From positions 1 to 34,717 of the forward strand of contig CAKZPT010000074.1 in NCBI GenBank assembly GCA_937139365.1: a stretch of 34,717 nt of DNA, read 5' to 3'. Under the pieces are notes generated by a model. That model was not told the origin of the DNA. It made no database searches and was given only the letters and a program-made list of their open reading frames with translations. Numbering within the stretch: the first letter of the stretch is position 1; each line of letters begins with the position of its first letter. The DNA is from an uncultured bacterium. GTDB taxonomy: Bacteria; Verrucomicrobiota; Kiritimatiellia; PWTM01. Positions 18,608 to 28,416 of the stretch are shown here, piece after piece. The position numbers and the translations under genes are program-made.

Positions 18608-18959
18608 CGCAAGTGGCGTTATCGGGCGCGCCCTGCGCGCTCCGTTCCGGCGCCACGAGAGGGAGCCGGCGGAAGGGGGCGACGCGGGCGTGCAGCCCTC
18701 CCGGAGCGATCGGGAGTGGGCGGACGGCATCCGTCCCCGCGCCGTTTTTCGACTCCGCCCGATGGGAAACCTTTCATCGTATTCGCGGCGGGCCTGAAAA
18801 CTTTGGGTTCCTTTTCCCGGAGCAACGTCCGTTGAACGGCGATGTCCGAGGGTGGGATCCCACGGCGGGAGAGTCTGTCCCTTTTTGACGGCGGTGTCCT
18901 TCTGATGGGACCGCAGCCGGGGAGGGCCGGGCAAACCAGCGTCTGCGCCGGCGGTCGGT
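18608..18959. other. Intergenic stretch with palindromes between xylA and the NIPSNAP gene
   Basis: Convergent intergenic DNA. It contains GGGCGCGCCC (18624-18633) nested in a longer GTGGCG/CGCCAC pair (18613-18618 with 18650-18655), and a perfect 12-bp palindrome GTGGGATCCCAC (18852-18863). Neither hairpin is followed by a clean T-tract on the relevant strand. The first is placed where an xylA terminator would be. No gene seen. Confidence 0.4.
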
Positions 18960-19751
18960 TCAGATGTCGGAGCCGGGGAGGGGACGAAGGATGAGGTTGG
19001 TGATACGCGAGACGGTGTCCGCGTACTTCGGATCGTCCTTCAGACGAATCCAAGCCGGGTCAGCGCGGAACTTCGCCCACGCCGCCTCCATGGCCGACGG
19101 CGACTCGAACGCCAACATGTAGGTCAGATTGGGCATCAACGTGCCGCCCACTGACCGGCCGAAAAACACGGGCAGCAAACCCACGCTCCGGAAAATCGCG
19201 ATCTCCCCGCCCTGGTCGAACATTTCCACCTTTCGCCTTGCGCGTTCCTCGTTGTGGCTCTCGTAGATCCGCAACTGCACCACGCGCTGCGGCCCCGAGA
19301 CCGGCGCAACCACCCGCGGGCATTCCTGAAACCCCGCCATGATCTGCGTCTCCCGGCGCAGGTACACGGGGTCCTTCATCGGCGCTTGAAGCGCCGCGGC
19401 CTCCGCAGCGGCGTGCGCGGCATCGACGGCGAGCCTGTCGTCGAGGAGAAACACCGAGTCGAAGGTCGGATGCGGGATCAACAGCAACAACCGAAATTCG
19501 TTGCTCCACGCGGCCGGCAGGTTCTTGTTGTCCTCCGCGCGCAGCGCGAACAAGCCCACCGGCCGGCATCCGGCGCGGTGCAGCGCCGGGACAAGCGCCT
19601 CCCGGGCGTAGGCCGCAAAGGCCTCCAGTTTGGCCTCGGACGCGAAAAGGTAAGTCCGGAGCTCGATCGCCTGCCGTTCCTCCGCCGCCGGCACACGAAC
19701 CGCTAGGGATCCAAGGACAAGGGCCGCGTTCAGCAGGACACGCCGGGTCAT
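18960..19751 (-). CDS. NIPSNAP family secreted protein
   Basis: A 263-residue protein: signal peptide (MTRRVLLNAALVLGSLAVRVPAAE), then two ferredoxin-like NIPSNAP repeats. The first opens with IELRTYLFASEAKLEAFAAYA and the second with VVQLRIYESHNEERARRKVEMF, continuing with LTYMLAFESPSAMEAAW. ATG 19751 has GGAGG 6 bp upstream. It is the last gene of the minus-strand cluster, 67 bp after the FAD/discoidin pseudogene, so its transcription may depend on that unit. Function of bacterial secreted NIPSNAP proteins is unknown. Intact. Confidence 0.9.
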   Translation of the reverse strand: MTRRVLLNAALVLGSLAVRVPAAEERQAIELRTYLFASEAKLEAFAAYAREALVPALHRAGCRPVGLFALRAEDNKNLPAAWSNEFRLLLLIPHPTFDSVFLLDDRLAVDAAHAAAEAAALQAPMKDPVYLRRETQIMAGFQECPRVVAPVSGPQRVVQLRIYESHNEERARRKVEMFDQGGEIAIFRSVGLLPVFFGRSVGGTLMPNLTYMLAFESPSAMEAAWAKFRADPAWIRLKDDPKYADTVSRITNLILRPLPGSDI

Positions 19752-19818
19752 AGCAACCTCCGTCACAGTGCGCCTTATGTAGACGATCGAGGTGCGGTCT
19801 GGCAAACTCGCCCGGGCC

Positions 19819-22499
19819 TCACCGCGCGGGCGTCTCGTTCCGCCATGCGCGGATCTCGTACAAACGGGCCTCGGGCCGGCCTTCCGCGCGCAGGATTTCG
19901 AGGCGCAAACCCTGGGCGGCCGTCTCCGCGAATTCATGGCGCCGAAACCGGCGCCAGTTGCCCTTTTCGTCGGCGAGCGGGATCCGTCGGCCCCTCTGCT
20001 CGTGCGAAGAGACGGTAGTCGGCCGCCGTGGCCGCGCCGGAGGGATCCACGGAGGGGAAACGGCCAAAGATGTGAAGACGAGCGTCACGGTGTTGATCGG
20101 CACGGCGCGGCCCCAGTCCACCTCGATCCATTGAGGCAACCCCTTTGCCGAATCGCTCCGCCACTGATGTGCCGAGCCGTCCGCGGGAACGCCCACGCCA
20201 TCGATCGCCACTTCGGGGTCCCGCGCTGCGGACGGGTTCCGGGTAGCCGAGCGGACGGATAAGATCAACTCCGCGCGCCTCCGTCGAGCCGCCGGGGCTG
20301 CCGTAGAGCTGGCGGCCGCGGTGACGGTCGGTGAACGACCACGACAGCCCGCTGGCCCACTTCAGAAGACGACGGTATTCCTGGCGTGGAATCAACGGGG
20401 AAGGGAAATCGAACGCCACCCATCGAAAGTCGCCCGGGATCACTTCAGTGCGCGCGGACAACGTCGGCGCCCCTTCGCTGCTCAGCTCGATCTCCGCGAC
20501 GACGGGGTGCCGGTCCGCGGCGGCCAACCGCGGATGGATCCGGCGAACCCCCACCGTGGAGGCGGCGACAAGCTGCACGCGGTCGCATGTCATCGGCGCG
20601 GGCTTGGGGGCGCCGTCCTCCAGTGGCGTCACTTCAACCCATCCATCGGGCAGGCTGCTGGAGGCCGTCACGCGCGCCCCGCGGCAAACGTCGGCGGGGT
20701 CGTCGTCGGGAATGCCGGGCAGCCACCAGTCCCATCGGTGCAACAGCCGTTGCAGATCGCGGATCGCATCGGGGTACAACCCGCGCGGGCCGCAGCGGCG
20801 GTCGCGGCACAGGCGTGCGGCCGCCCCGAGGGCCTGCCCCAGCATTCCGATCGTTTGCATCGGGCGGGTGCTGCCCAGCGCCACGTGGGTGACGCTGACG
20901 TGGCGGCCCGCGAGGAAGAGGTTGTCGACGTCGCGCGCATACGGGCATCGATAGGGATAGTGTACGGCGCCTTCAGGTGCGTGAAGATGGCCGGCGGGAT
21001 ATCCTTTCCGCGAATGCACTGCGGGGGATGGATGTCGATGGGCCAGCCGCCGTACGCCACGGCGTCCCGGAAGATCCGGCCCCCTTCCACGTCGTTCTGG
21101 GTCAGGATGTAGTCGCCAAGAAACCGGCGCGATTCGCGCTTGCCGCCGACAATGAACACCGCGGCCAGCTTGTAGTGGGTGTTGGCGGCCCGGTGTTCGG
21201 GATCGTGGTTCTTCGCCCAGTCGAAGGCGCCGGAAATCACTCGAAGCAGTTCGTCGCGAATCTCCTCCGCCTCCACGATCGTGTCCCGCAGCCCGCCGTA
21301 TTCGATCCACCACGTCCCGTGGATCAGGTTCTGACGCCGTTTTGTGAAGTGCTCGGCGGTGAACCGGACCGCGAAGGGCGGCGGCGTGAACGGCTGCGGC
21401 TCCGCCATTCGGGTCGAGTGGTGAAGGATGGAAGTCCCCATCGTGTGCCGGGTGGGCTGTTCCGGCGCGCGCGCCTCGTCGCGCTCCGAACGCGCTTCTT
21501 CGCCATGCCGGAATGTGCATCCCGCGGCGGCCGCGATGACGCCGTCGCCGGTGCGATCGGCAAACAGGGGAGCCTCCAGCCGATACCGCGCGCCGGCGAC
21601 GATGTCCTCCGCCTCGATGGCGATGATGCGACGACCGGCCATCACGGGACGGACGGCCTCGGTGTCGAGGTGGACCTCGAGGTTTGGCGTGGCCGCCACC
21701 ACCAGGTCGATCGCCGCGCTCCAGTCGCCGCCGGCCCGGTGAAAGCCCTCGGCGATCTCCTCGCAGATACCCGGCTCGCGGAACGGCAGCACGTGGCCAC
21801 CGGCTCCTCCCGGCCCGACCCGGATTTCCCGACTGGCATTGCCGCCCGGCACCGGGGCGGTTCTGGACCAGCGCCGTCCGCAAACCCAGCCGCGCTGCCT
21901 GGACGGCGGCCGCGACACCCCCGTATCCTCCGCCCGCGACGACGAAGTCGAACCGCTGCGTCGTGACGCGGTACGGCCCCGTCAGTTCCTCGCGGAGGCG
22001 GGTCAGCTTTGCGGGGTCATCGGGCGGCCGCCAGTCGCCGTCCGCACACAGCAGAATGGCGTCGCAGCGGCCGTAGTATCCCGTCAGGTCCTTCAGCCGA
22101 ACTTCCACGTCGCCGACGGGCAGGTCGACGATGCCGCCGTCCGCCCACGCCCAACCGCCCTTGTAGGTGCCAAGGGTCACGGTGGACGCCCGCCCGCCGA
22201 GCCAGACCTGAAATCGGCCGGGCGAGGTCGGATCCCAGTCCTTGCAGCGAACCCACATCCGCCACTGTCCGGCGCGGGACATCCGCAGGCGGGTCACCGC
22301 GTCGGCCACCGGCTCGCCCGTGCCGGCAGCGATGAGGTAGGTCGAGAGCCCATCTGCTGACGAAACTGGGCGTCCACGGTCCAGCCGCCGATGTCGCGGA
22401 ATCGTTCGGCTCGAGCATCAGCGCCTCCGGCCGGCTGGCCGCCGGGGCCATGCCGGCCACCCCGAGCCCCCACAGCAACGCCCACCCTGTGTGCTTCAC
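19819..22499 (-). pseudogene. Secreted FAD-dependent oxidoreductase with discoidin-like C-terminus, about seven frameshifts
   Basis: GTG 22499, 5 bp after GGGAGG, begins a signal peptide (WALLWGLGVAGMAPAAS). In reconstructed order follow an N-terminal domain (WRMWVRCKDWDP), the FAD Rossmann start FVVAGGGYGGVAAAV, the oxidoreductase body (FADRTGDGVIAAAAG, ARDVDNLFLAGRHVSVTH), and a C-terminal beta-sandwich (GLPQWIEVDWGRAVPI). Frame changes occur near 22400, 22346, 21855, 20954, 20260, 20073 and 19990. Each is consistent with one missing or extra base, and the family sequence resumes at once after each. The ancestral protein was about 890 residues. Its substrate is not known; relatives are common secreted PVC proteins. 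Confidence 0.85.
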
Positions 22500-22543
22500 T
22501 CGGACCTCCCTGGGCAGGGGGCGACGCCCCGGGTCCCGGCTCG

Positions 22544-23515
22544 TCACCAGGCTTCGCCGCTCTCCAACTGCCCGATGTATTCCCGCACACCCTCCTCAAG
22601 GGGGGTGAACGCCGCCGTGCAACCCGCTTCGCGAAGGCGAGTCAGGTCGGCCTCCGTCCGGTACTGGTAGGTCGCACGGATCGCCTCGGGCATGTCGATG
22701 TACTCGAGGCTGGGCTGGCGTCCCATCGCGGCGAACACGGCCCGGGCCAGGTCGTTCCATGTACGCCCGGCGCCGGTGCCGACGTTGAAGATGCCCGACA
22801 CATTCGTATGGTCAAGGAAAAACAACGTGACTTCGACCGCGTCGCGCACGTACACGAAGTCGCGGACCTGTTCCCCGTCGGCGAACTCCGGCCGATGGCT
22901 GCGAAACAGCTGCAGGCGGCCCGTCTGGCGGATCTGACCCCATGCCTTGTGGACGACCGACCGCATGTCGCCCTTGTGGGCCTCCGGCGCGCCGTAGACG
23001 TTGAAGTACTTCAAACCGACGATCCGGTCGAGGAGCCCTTGCCGCAGCGCCCAGAGGTCGAAGAGGTGCTTGGAATAGCCGTACATGTTCAGCGGTCGAA
23101 GCTGGGGCAGCAGGGCGGGGTCGTCGGAGTAGCCGAGGGCGCCGTCTCCGTAGGTGGCGGCGCTGGACGCGTACACGAAGCGTGCGTCGCGGTCGACCGC
23201 CCACTCGCACAGCTCGCGCGAGAAACGGTAGTTGTTGTCGAGGAGGTAATCGGCGTCGGTCTCGGTCGTCGAGCTGCACGCCCCGAGGTGAAGGACGGCG
23301 TCCACCGTTCGCAACGCGTCGTGGCGGACCGCGTAGCGGAACTCGTCGATGCCGAGGATGTCGGCGAAGTCGAGGCCGTTGAGGTTCCGCCATTTGCCTT
23401 CGCGGCCGAGGTGGTCGACCACGAGAATGTCGGAGACGCCGCGCGCGTTGAGGGCGGCGATGACGCGGCTGCCGATGAAGCCGGCGCCGCCGGTGACGAT
23501 CACCCGCTGGGTCAT
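22544..23515 (-). CDS. hldD: ADP-L-glycero-D-manno-heptose 6-epimerase
   Basis: Converts ADP-D-glycero-D-manno-heptose to the L-glycero form used in the LPS inner core; 323 residues, normal length. NADP Rossmann motif TGGAGFIGS (8-16), ASSAATYG, and the SDR catalytic Tyr145-x-x-x-Lys149 (YGYSK) are present, with LKYFNVYG and KGDMRSVV typical of HldD. ATG 23515 has GGGAGG upstream and overlaps the rfaE2 stop by ATGA, so the two are translationally coupled. Its presence implies a heptose-containing LPS. Confidence 0.95.
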   Translation of the reverse strand: MTQRVIVTGGAGFIGSRVIAALNARGVSDILVVDHLGREGKWRNLNGLDFADILGIDEFRYAVRHDALRTVDAVLHLGACSSTTETDADYLLDNNYRFSRELCEWAVDRDARFVYASSAATYGDGALGYSDDPALLPQLRPLNMYGYSKHLFDLWALRQGLLDRIVGLKYFNVYGAPEAHKGDMRSVVHKAWGQIRQTGRLQLFRSHRPEFADGEQVRDFVYVRDAVEVTLFFLDHTNVSGIFNVGTGAGRTWNDLARAVFAAMGRQPSLEYIDMPEAIRATYQYRTEADLTRLREAGCTAAFTPLEEGVREYIGQLESGEAW

Positions 23516-24030
23516 GGCGATGCCCTCCCGCCGCTCCGGATGCGCTCGACAAGCGATGTGGTGGACCATCCGGGCAGCAGATCGGCCAACACGACGCGTC
23601 CACCCCGCGCCTCGACGATGTCGCGTCCGCTGACGTAGCGCGCCCAGTCTGCGCCCTTGACCAACACGTCCGGTTCGAGGGCCGCGATCAGGTCGCGAGG
23701 CTCGTCCTCGTCGAAGATCACGACCGCGTCCACGCACTCAAGGGCCGCCAGCATCCGAGCCCGCGCGGCCTCCGGAAGGATCGGCCGGTCCGGCCCCTTG
23801 TACCGGCGGACCGACGCATCGGAGTTCAGCCCGACGAACAGGGCGTCCCCCTCCCGGCGGGCGCGCTCGAGGATGTCCAGATGGCCGGGGTGAAGCAGGT
23901 CGAAGGTGCCGTTGGTGAAGACCACCGTGCGGCCCTCGCGCGCGAGGTGGCGCCGGGCCTCGACGGCCTGCGTTCGCGACAGCAGCTTGGTCTCCGCAGG
24001 GCGGGGTCGGAACTGGCCGGCCGTGCTCAC
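23512..24030 (-). CDS. rfaE2: D-glycero-beta-D-manno-heptose 1-phosphate adenylyltransferase
   Basis: Transfers AMP to heptose 1-phosphate, the step before HldD. At 172 residues it is the stand-alone C-terminal half of HldE (RfaE domain II), with no kinase domain attached. The nucleotidyltransferase motif [11 protein letters not shown] lies at residues 40-50, with [13 protein letters not shown] and LVKGADW following. GTG 24030 overlaps the icd stop (GTGA), and its own stop overlaps hldD's start. The heptose kinase and isomerase genes are not in the window. Confidence 0.93.
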   Translation of the reverse strand: MSTAGQFRPRPAETKLLSRTQAVEARRHLAREGRTVVFTNGTFDLLHPGHLDILERARREGDALFVGLNSDASVRRYKGPDRPILPEAARARMLAALECVDAVVIFDEDEPRDLIAALEPDVLVKGADWARYVSGRDIVEARGGRVVLADLLPGWSTTSLVERIRSGGRASP

Positions 24031-25280
24031 ATGTGCCGCACGACCGCCTCCGCGAAGCCGGAGCAGGGGACCTCAGTGGCCCCGTCCATCAGGCGGGCGA
24101 AGTCGTAGGTGACCGTCCGGGCGGCGATGGCGCCCTCCATTCCCCGCACGATCCGGTCGGCGGCCTCGGTCCAGCCGAAGTAGCGGAACATCATCTCGCC
24201 GGAGAGGATGAGGGAGCCGGGATTGACCTTGTCCTGGCCGGCGTATTTCGGGGCGGTACCGTGGGTGGCCTCGAAGCAGGCATGGCCGGTTTCGAAGTTG
24301 ATGTTCGCCCCGGGGGCGATGCCGATCCCGCCGACGCACGCCGCCAGCGCGTCAGAGATGTAGTCGCCGTTGAGGTTGAGCGTCGCGATGACCGAATAGT
24401 CTGCCGGGCGGGTGAGGATCTGTTGCAGGAAGGCGTCGGCGATGCAGTCCTTGATCACGACCTCCCGGCCGTCGGCCCGCAGCCGGAGCCACGGCCCGTC
24501 GCCGATCGGCTCGGCGCCAAACTCGCGCCGGGCCAGCGCGTAGCCCCAATCGCGGAAACCGCCCTCGGTGAACTTCATGATGTTGCCCTTGTGGACGAGG
24601 GTCACCGACGGCCGCCCCTCGCGGATCGCAAACCGGATGGCCGCCCGCACGAGTCGCTCCGTGCCCTCCCGCGACACGGGTTTGACGCCGATGGCCGAGG
24701 TTTCGGGAAAGCGGACCTTCTTCACTCCCATCTCTTGCAGCAGAAACGCCAGCACCTTCCGGACCTCCGGCGAGCCGGCGGGCCATTCGATGCCGGCGTA
24801 GATGTCCTCCGAGTTTTCGCGGAAGATCACCATGTCGGTCAGTTCGGGGCGCTTCACCGGCGAGGGGACGCCGGGGAGCCACCGCACCGGCCGCAGGCAG
24901 ACGTACAGGTCGAGTTCCTGCCGCAGCGCGACGTTGAGGCTGCGGATGCCGCCGCCCACCGGTGTCGTCAGCGGGCCTTTGATGGACACGAGAAACCGCC
25001 GGCACGCCTCGAGCGTCTCCTCCGGCAGCCACACGCCCTCGCCGTAGACGCGGGTGGCCTTCTCGCCGGCGTAGATCTCCATCCACGCGACCCGCCGGGC
25101 GCCGCCATACGCCTTCTCGACCGCGGCGTTCCAGACCCGCATCGCCGCCCGCGTGATGTCCGGCCCGATCCCATCCCCCTCGATGAATGGCAGGATCGGA
25201 CGGTCCGGCACGCGGAGCCGGCCATCCGATCCCATCGTGATCGGCTCTCCATCCTTCGGCACGACCATGCGGCGTTCCAT
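24027..25280 (-). CDS. icd: NADP-dependent isocitrate dehydrogenase
   Basis: Oxidative decarboxylation of isocitrate to 2-oxoglutarate in the TCA cycle; 417 residues, like the E. coli enzyme. The substrate-site Ser114 is in SLNVALRQ (the serine phosphorylated in E. coli) and [12 protein letters not shown] follows. Lys345-Tyr346 in [10 protein letters not shown] is the NADP-specificity pair. ATG 25280 has GGGAG at 8 bp; an in-frame ATG at 25268 is possible. It overlaps rfaE2 by 4 bp, an unusual pairing of a TCA gene with LPS heptose genes. Confidence 0.96.
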   Translation of the reverse strand: MERRMVVPKDGEPITMGSDGRLRVPDRPILPFIEGDGIGPDITRAAMRVWNAAVEKAYGGARRVAWMEIYAGEKATRVYGEGVWLPEETLEACRRFLVSIKGPLTTPVGGGIRSLNVALRQELDLYVCLRPVRWLPGVPSPVKRPELTDMVIFRENSEDIYAGIEWPAGSPEVRKVLAFLLQEMGVKKVRFPETSAIGVKPVSREGTERLVRAAIRFAIREGRPSVTLVHKGNIMKFTEGGFRDWGYALARREFGAEPIGDGPWLRLRADGREVVIKDCIADAFLQQILTRPADYSVIATLNLNGDYISDALAACVGGIGIAPGANINFETGHACFEATHGTAPKYAGQDKVNPGSLILSGEMMFRYFGWTEAADRIVRGMEGAIAARTVTYDFARLMDGATEVPCSGFAEAVVRHM

Positions 25281-25306
25281 GCGCGATCTCCCGTGCGGCC
25301 GCCCCG

Positions 25307-25648
25307 TCAGCCCACGCGCGGGGCGTCGTTCCAGAGCGTTTCGAGGGCGTAGAAGCGCCGCCGTTCCTCGGTCATCAGATGGACGATGACCCCGTAGAAG
25401 TCCCGGACCATCCAGCCGCTCTCGGGCGTCCCCGACAGCCGGGATGGGGTGCGGCCTCCGCCTCGGGTGGCCTGGTCGATTTCCTCATCCAGCGCCCGCA
25501 AGTGCGGCGCGCTACGCGCGGTGACGACGACCAGATAGTCGGCGACCTCCGAGAGCCCGCGAACGTCCAGGATGACCGGGTCCAGCCCCTTCTTCGATTC
25601 CGCCGCCGCACGAACCGCCCGCGCCAGTCCTCCGTAGTCAGGCTCCAT
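25307..25648 (-). CDS. rsfS: Ribosomal silencing factor RsfS
   Basis: Binds ribosomal protein uL14 and blocks subunit joining when nutrients are scarce; 113 residues, normal length. The signature is [20 protein letters not shown], with [18 protein letters not shown] and [16 protein letters not shown]. The ATG at 25648 overlaps the nadD end by 11 bp, reproducing the common nadD-rsfS pairing. A longer frame upstream lacks family similarity. Confidence 0.93.
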   Translation of the reverse strand: MEPDYGGLARAVRAAAESKKGLDPVILDVRGLSEVADYLVVVTARSAPHLRALDEEIDQATRGGGRTPSRLSGTPESGWMVRDFYGVIVHLMTEERRRFYALETLWNDAPRVG

Positions 25649-26246
25649 ACAGTCGGTGCTCTCGGATGTATCGCTCCACACCGTCCGGGACAAGGTAACG
25701 AACCGATCTTCCGGCGGCAAGCCGGCGGCGGATTTCGCTCGAGGAAACGTCCATCGCGCGCACCTTCGTCCACCGGGCCAGCAGGCGTGCCGGCCAGGGG
25801 GGCGGCAGCGCCAGCCGGGACGGGGAGGGACGCGGCACGCCCGGGCGGGCCATGGGGAGCAACTCGCAGAGCTCCAGCAGCGTGCCGATGTCCTTCCAGG
25901 TCGGCAGGTCCGGCAACATGTCGGCCCCGATCAGAAAGTAGAGCTCGGCCGATCGGTGGCGACGCCGAAACTCACGCACGGTGTCGATGGTGTAAGACGG
26001 CCCCGGGCGGCCGAGTTCCCAACGATTCAGCGCGAAGCCCCGCTCGCCGCGAATCGCCCGCGCGATCATGGCCGCGCGGTCTTCCGGGGACGCCAGCGGA
26101 CGGCCGGGTTTGTGCGGCGGACGGCCGCTGGGGATGAAGATGACCCGGTCCAGTCCATGCGCCTCCATTGCGTCGCGCACCGCAACCAGATGGCCGACGT
26201 GGATCGGGTCGAAGCTGCCGCCGAACAATCCGATGCGTTCGCCCAT
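25638..26246 (-). CDS. nadD: Nicotinate-nucleotide adenylyltransferase
   Basis: Makes deamido-NAD from nicotinate mononucleotide and ATP; 202 residues. The nucleotidyltransferase motif is GLFGGSFDPIHVGH (residues 6-19, with both His). IPSGRPPHKP and the C-terminal SSSEIRRRL (168-176) complete the active site. It is the first gene of the minus-strand cluster nadD-rsfS-icd-rfaE2-hldD and is divergent from the small HTH gene. The cluster promoter must lie in 26247-26380, but no good hexamer pair was found on this strand. Confidence 0.94.
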   Translation of the reverse strand: MGERIGLFGGSFDPIHVGHLVAVRDAMEAHGLDRVIFIPSGRPPHKPGRPLASPEDRAAMIARAIRGERGFALNRWELGRPGPSYTIDTVREFRRRHRSAELYFLIGADMLPDLPTWKDIGTLLELCELLPMARPGVPRPSPSRLALPPPWPARLLARWTKVRAMDVSSSEIRRRLAAGRSVRYLVPDGVERYIREHRLYGA

Positions 26247-26380
26247 AGCTCGGCACCAGTGTCCGACCGATGCGGCGGTCTGTCCAGCCGGGCGCCGGCC
26301 GACACCGCCCAGCGCGGTTGCGCCGGCCCGCGACCTATGTTAATAGACGCACCGGTCAACGCGAGAGGCAAGAAGGGGCC

Positions 26381-26611
26381 ATGAACAGCGATACCGGCCG
26401 GACGGGGGAAATGATGGAGTTGCGCCGGCTTGGGTGGACGCTGGCCGCGATCGGTGCCAAGTACGGCATCACTCGGCAGCGGGTGCACCAGATCCTGGAA
26501 AAGGCAAAAAAGGCCGCGCGACAGAAACGTCGTGCCGCGCGAATGGCGGCGGCGGGGGGGCCGGCCTCGAGCGGAGCCCCGGCAGCGTCCGACAGCTCCT
26601 CAAATCCTTGA
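26381..26611 (+). CDS. Small helix-turn-helix protein (sigma-70 region 4-like)
   Basis: A 76-residue basic protein not assigned to a named family. Residues about 13-46 form a helix-turn-helix resembling sigma-factor region 4: ELRRLGWTLAAIGAKYG, then ITRQRVHQILEKAKKAARQK. The tail is low-complexity Ala/Gly/Ser. ATG 26381 follows AGAAGGGG at 6 bp, and an AT-rich TAATAG at 26341-26346 could serve as a -10 with TTGCGC 17 bp upstream. It overlaps the end of convergent argS by 12 bp. Likely DNA-binding; the target could be the divergent nadD operon, which is inference. Confidence 0.65.
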   Translation: MNSDTGRTGEMMELRRLGWTLAAIGAKYGITRQRVHQILEKAKKAARQKRRAARMAAAGGPASSGAPAASDSSSNP

Positions 26612-28333
26612 CGGCGTTTCGATACCGAGCAGGTCCAGCCCGGTTCGCAGGGCCCGGGCAACGGCCATGCACAGCCGTACGCGGCTTTCGCGGATCCCCT
26701 CTGGCGCCTTGAGAAACGGAACGTTCTGATAAAACGTGCTGTAGAGCTGCGACAGCTCGAAGAGGTAGTCGGCCAGCACGTTGGGACGGCAGGCGGCGGC
26801 GGCATCCATCACAGCTTCCGGGAACCGCACGAGTGCGGCGGCCAAGCGCCGTTCGACCGGCTCCGACAGTCGGATCGCCGCGGTGGCCAACCGCTCCACG
26901 GGGAACTGCGCGGCGTACTTGTCCAGCACGCTGGCGATCCGGGCGCAGGCGTACTGGAGGTAGGGCGCGGAGTTACCATCCATCGCCAGCGCCTTTTCCC
27001 AGGTGAAGGTCACGACGCTCTGCGGGTTCTGGCTGAGGTCGGCGTACTTGACCGCGCCCAGCCCGACGGCCCGGGCCACCTCGGCCTGCTGTTCGGGCGG
27101 CATGTCGGGGCTGTTCTTCCGGACGATCTCCAGCGCGCGTTGTTCAGCCTCGTCCAGGAGCCGCTCGAGCTTGATCACATTGCCCTGCCGCGTAGAGAAC
27201 GTCCCTTCGGGCAGGCGCATGAGGCCGAACCAAACATGGACCAGCCGGCGGGTGACGCCGAGCCTTCGCGCGATCGCGAAGACCTGCCGGAAATGGAGCT
27301 GCTGGCGCTCGTCCGTAACGTAAACGATGGCGTCGGGCGCAAACTCCTCGTCGCGCGACAACACGGTGGCGAGGTCCGTCGTCGCGTAGTTGAATCCACC
27401 GTCGCGCTTGCGCACGATGCATACGGGGAGGTGCTCCTCCGAGAGATCGACGATCAGCGCCCCGTCGCTTTCCCGGGCCAGCCCCATCCGCGCCAGCCGC
27501 TCGATGACCCCGGGCAGTCGGTCGTTGTACCAGCTTTCCCCCCGCACCAGGTCGAACCGGATGCCCAGCCGCCGGTAGATTTTTTCGAATTCGCGCAGGC
27601 TGTGATCCACGAACGACTGCCATAGTTCCCGCCGGCCGGGATCGCCGCGCTGCAGGGCGACCAGCTCCGCGCGGGCGGCCTCCATCCATCGCTCGTCCTG
27701 CTGCGACCGCTGGTAGCTGAGCACATAGACGCGTTCCAATTCCTCGATCGGCGAGGCCTCGTAGGCGGTCGGGTCGGCGAACTCGCGGAACCCCAATAAC
27801 AATAGCCCGAATTGTGTCCCCCAGTCTCCGAGGTGGTTGTCGGCGATCACGCGGTAGCCGAGAAAGCGGTGCAGGCGGTCTAGGGCGTTGCCGATGACCG
27901 TGGAGCGGATGTGCCCGATGTGCATCGGTTTGGCGACGTTGGGGCTGGAGTAGTCCAGCACGATGGTGCGCCCCGCGCCCGGCCGGGGGGCGCCCAGGCG
28001 CTCGTCGTCGGCAATCTGCGACACACAGGCGGCCAGCCACGCGTCGTCGAGGCGGAGGTTGAGGAAACCGGGCCCGGCGACCTCGATCGAGGCGAGGGCG
28101 GGATGGGGATGCGCGAGGGCGGCCTCGCGTACGGCGCAGGCCACGTCGCGCGGAGGCCGACCCATGGCGCGCCCGGCGGCCATCGCGCCGTTGCACTGAT
28201 AGTCGCCGAATTCGGGTCGGCCGGCGGGCACGATGGCGAACTCAATGCCGGCTGGCAGGTCGGGCAGCGCCGCCTTCGCCGCGGCCTGCAGATGGCAGGA
28301 CAGATCGTCTTTCAACGGCAGATACGTCTTCAT
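26600..28333 (-). CDS. argS: Arginyl-tRNA synthetase
   Basis: Charges tRNA-Arg; 577 residues, class I. Order: N-terminal additional domain (PEFGDYQCNGAM), HIGH motif at 138-141 within SSPNVAKPMHIGHIRST, catalytic core with DNHLGDWGTQFG, STRQGNVIKL in the KMSKS position, and a C-terminal anticodon-binding helical domain (APYLQYACARIASVL). ATG 28333 matches the family N-terminus; a longer open frame upstream runs into spacer DNA. Transcribed away from tRNA-Val. No lesions over 1.7 kb. Confidence 0.96.
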   Translation of the reverse strand: MKTYLPLKDDLSCHLQAAAKAALPDLPAGIEFAIVPAGRPEFGDYQCNGAMAAGRAMGRPPRDVACAVREAALAHPHPALASIEVAGPGFLNLRLDDAWLAACVSQIADDERLGAPRPGAGRTIVLDYSSPNVAKPMHIGHIRSTVIGNALDRLHRFLGYRVIADNHLGDWGTQFGLLLLGFREFADPTAYEASPIEELERVYVLSYQRSQQDERWMEAARAELVALQRGDPGRRELWQSFVDHSLREFEKIYRRLGIRFDLVRGESWYNDRLPGVIERLARMGLARESDGALIVDLSEEHLPVCIVRKRDGGFNYATTDLATVLSRDEEFAPDAIVYVTDERQQLHFRQVFAIARRLGVTRRLVHVWFGLMRLPEGTFSTRQGNVIKLERLLDEAEQRALEIVRKNSPDMPPEQQAEVARAVGLGAVKYADLSQNPQSVVTFTWEKALAMDGNSAPYLQYACARIASVLDKYAAQFPVERLATAAIRLSEPVERRLAAALVRFPEAVMDAAAACRPNVLADYLFELSQLYSTFYQNVPFLKAPEGIRESRVRLCMAVARALRTGLDLLGIETPSRI

Positions 28334-28376
28334 ATGTTTAGACCGGCGCCCCGGCCGCCCTCGCCGGGTGGGCCGA

Positions 28377-28406
28377 TTGACAGGCCGCCGTTCGCAATGG
28401 TTCAAT
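28377..28406 (+). promoter_or_regulatory. Promoter of tRNA-Val
   Basis: A perfect TTGACA at 28377-28382 and TTCAAT at 28401-28406 with an 18-bp spacer end 10 bp before the mature tRNA 5' end. The GC-rich segment after the -10 (TCCCCGCG) resembles the discriminator of growth-rate-controlled stable RNA promoters. Confidence 0.55.
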
Positions 28407-28416
28407 TCCCCGCGTC

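Noticed and set aside
16589-18934. Long minus-strand open frame across xylA
   Set aside because: It lies antisense to a complete xylose isomerase; its translation is the antisense shadow of xylA and has no domain of its own.
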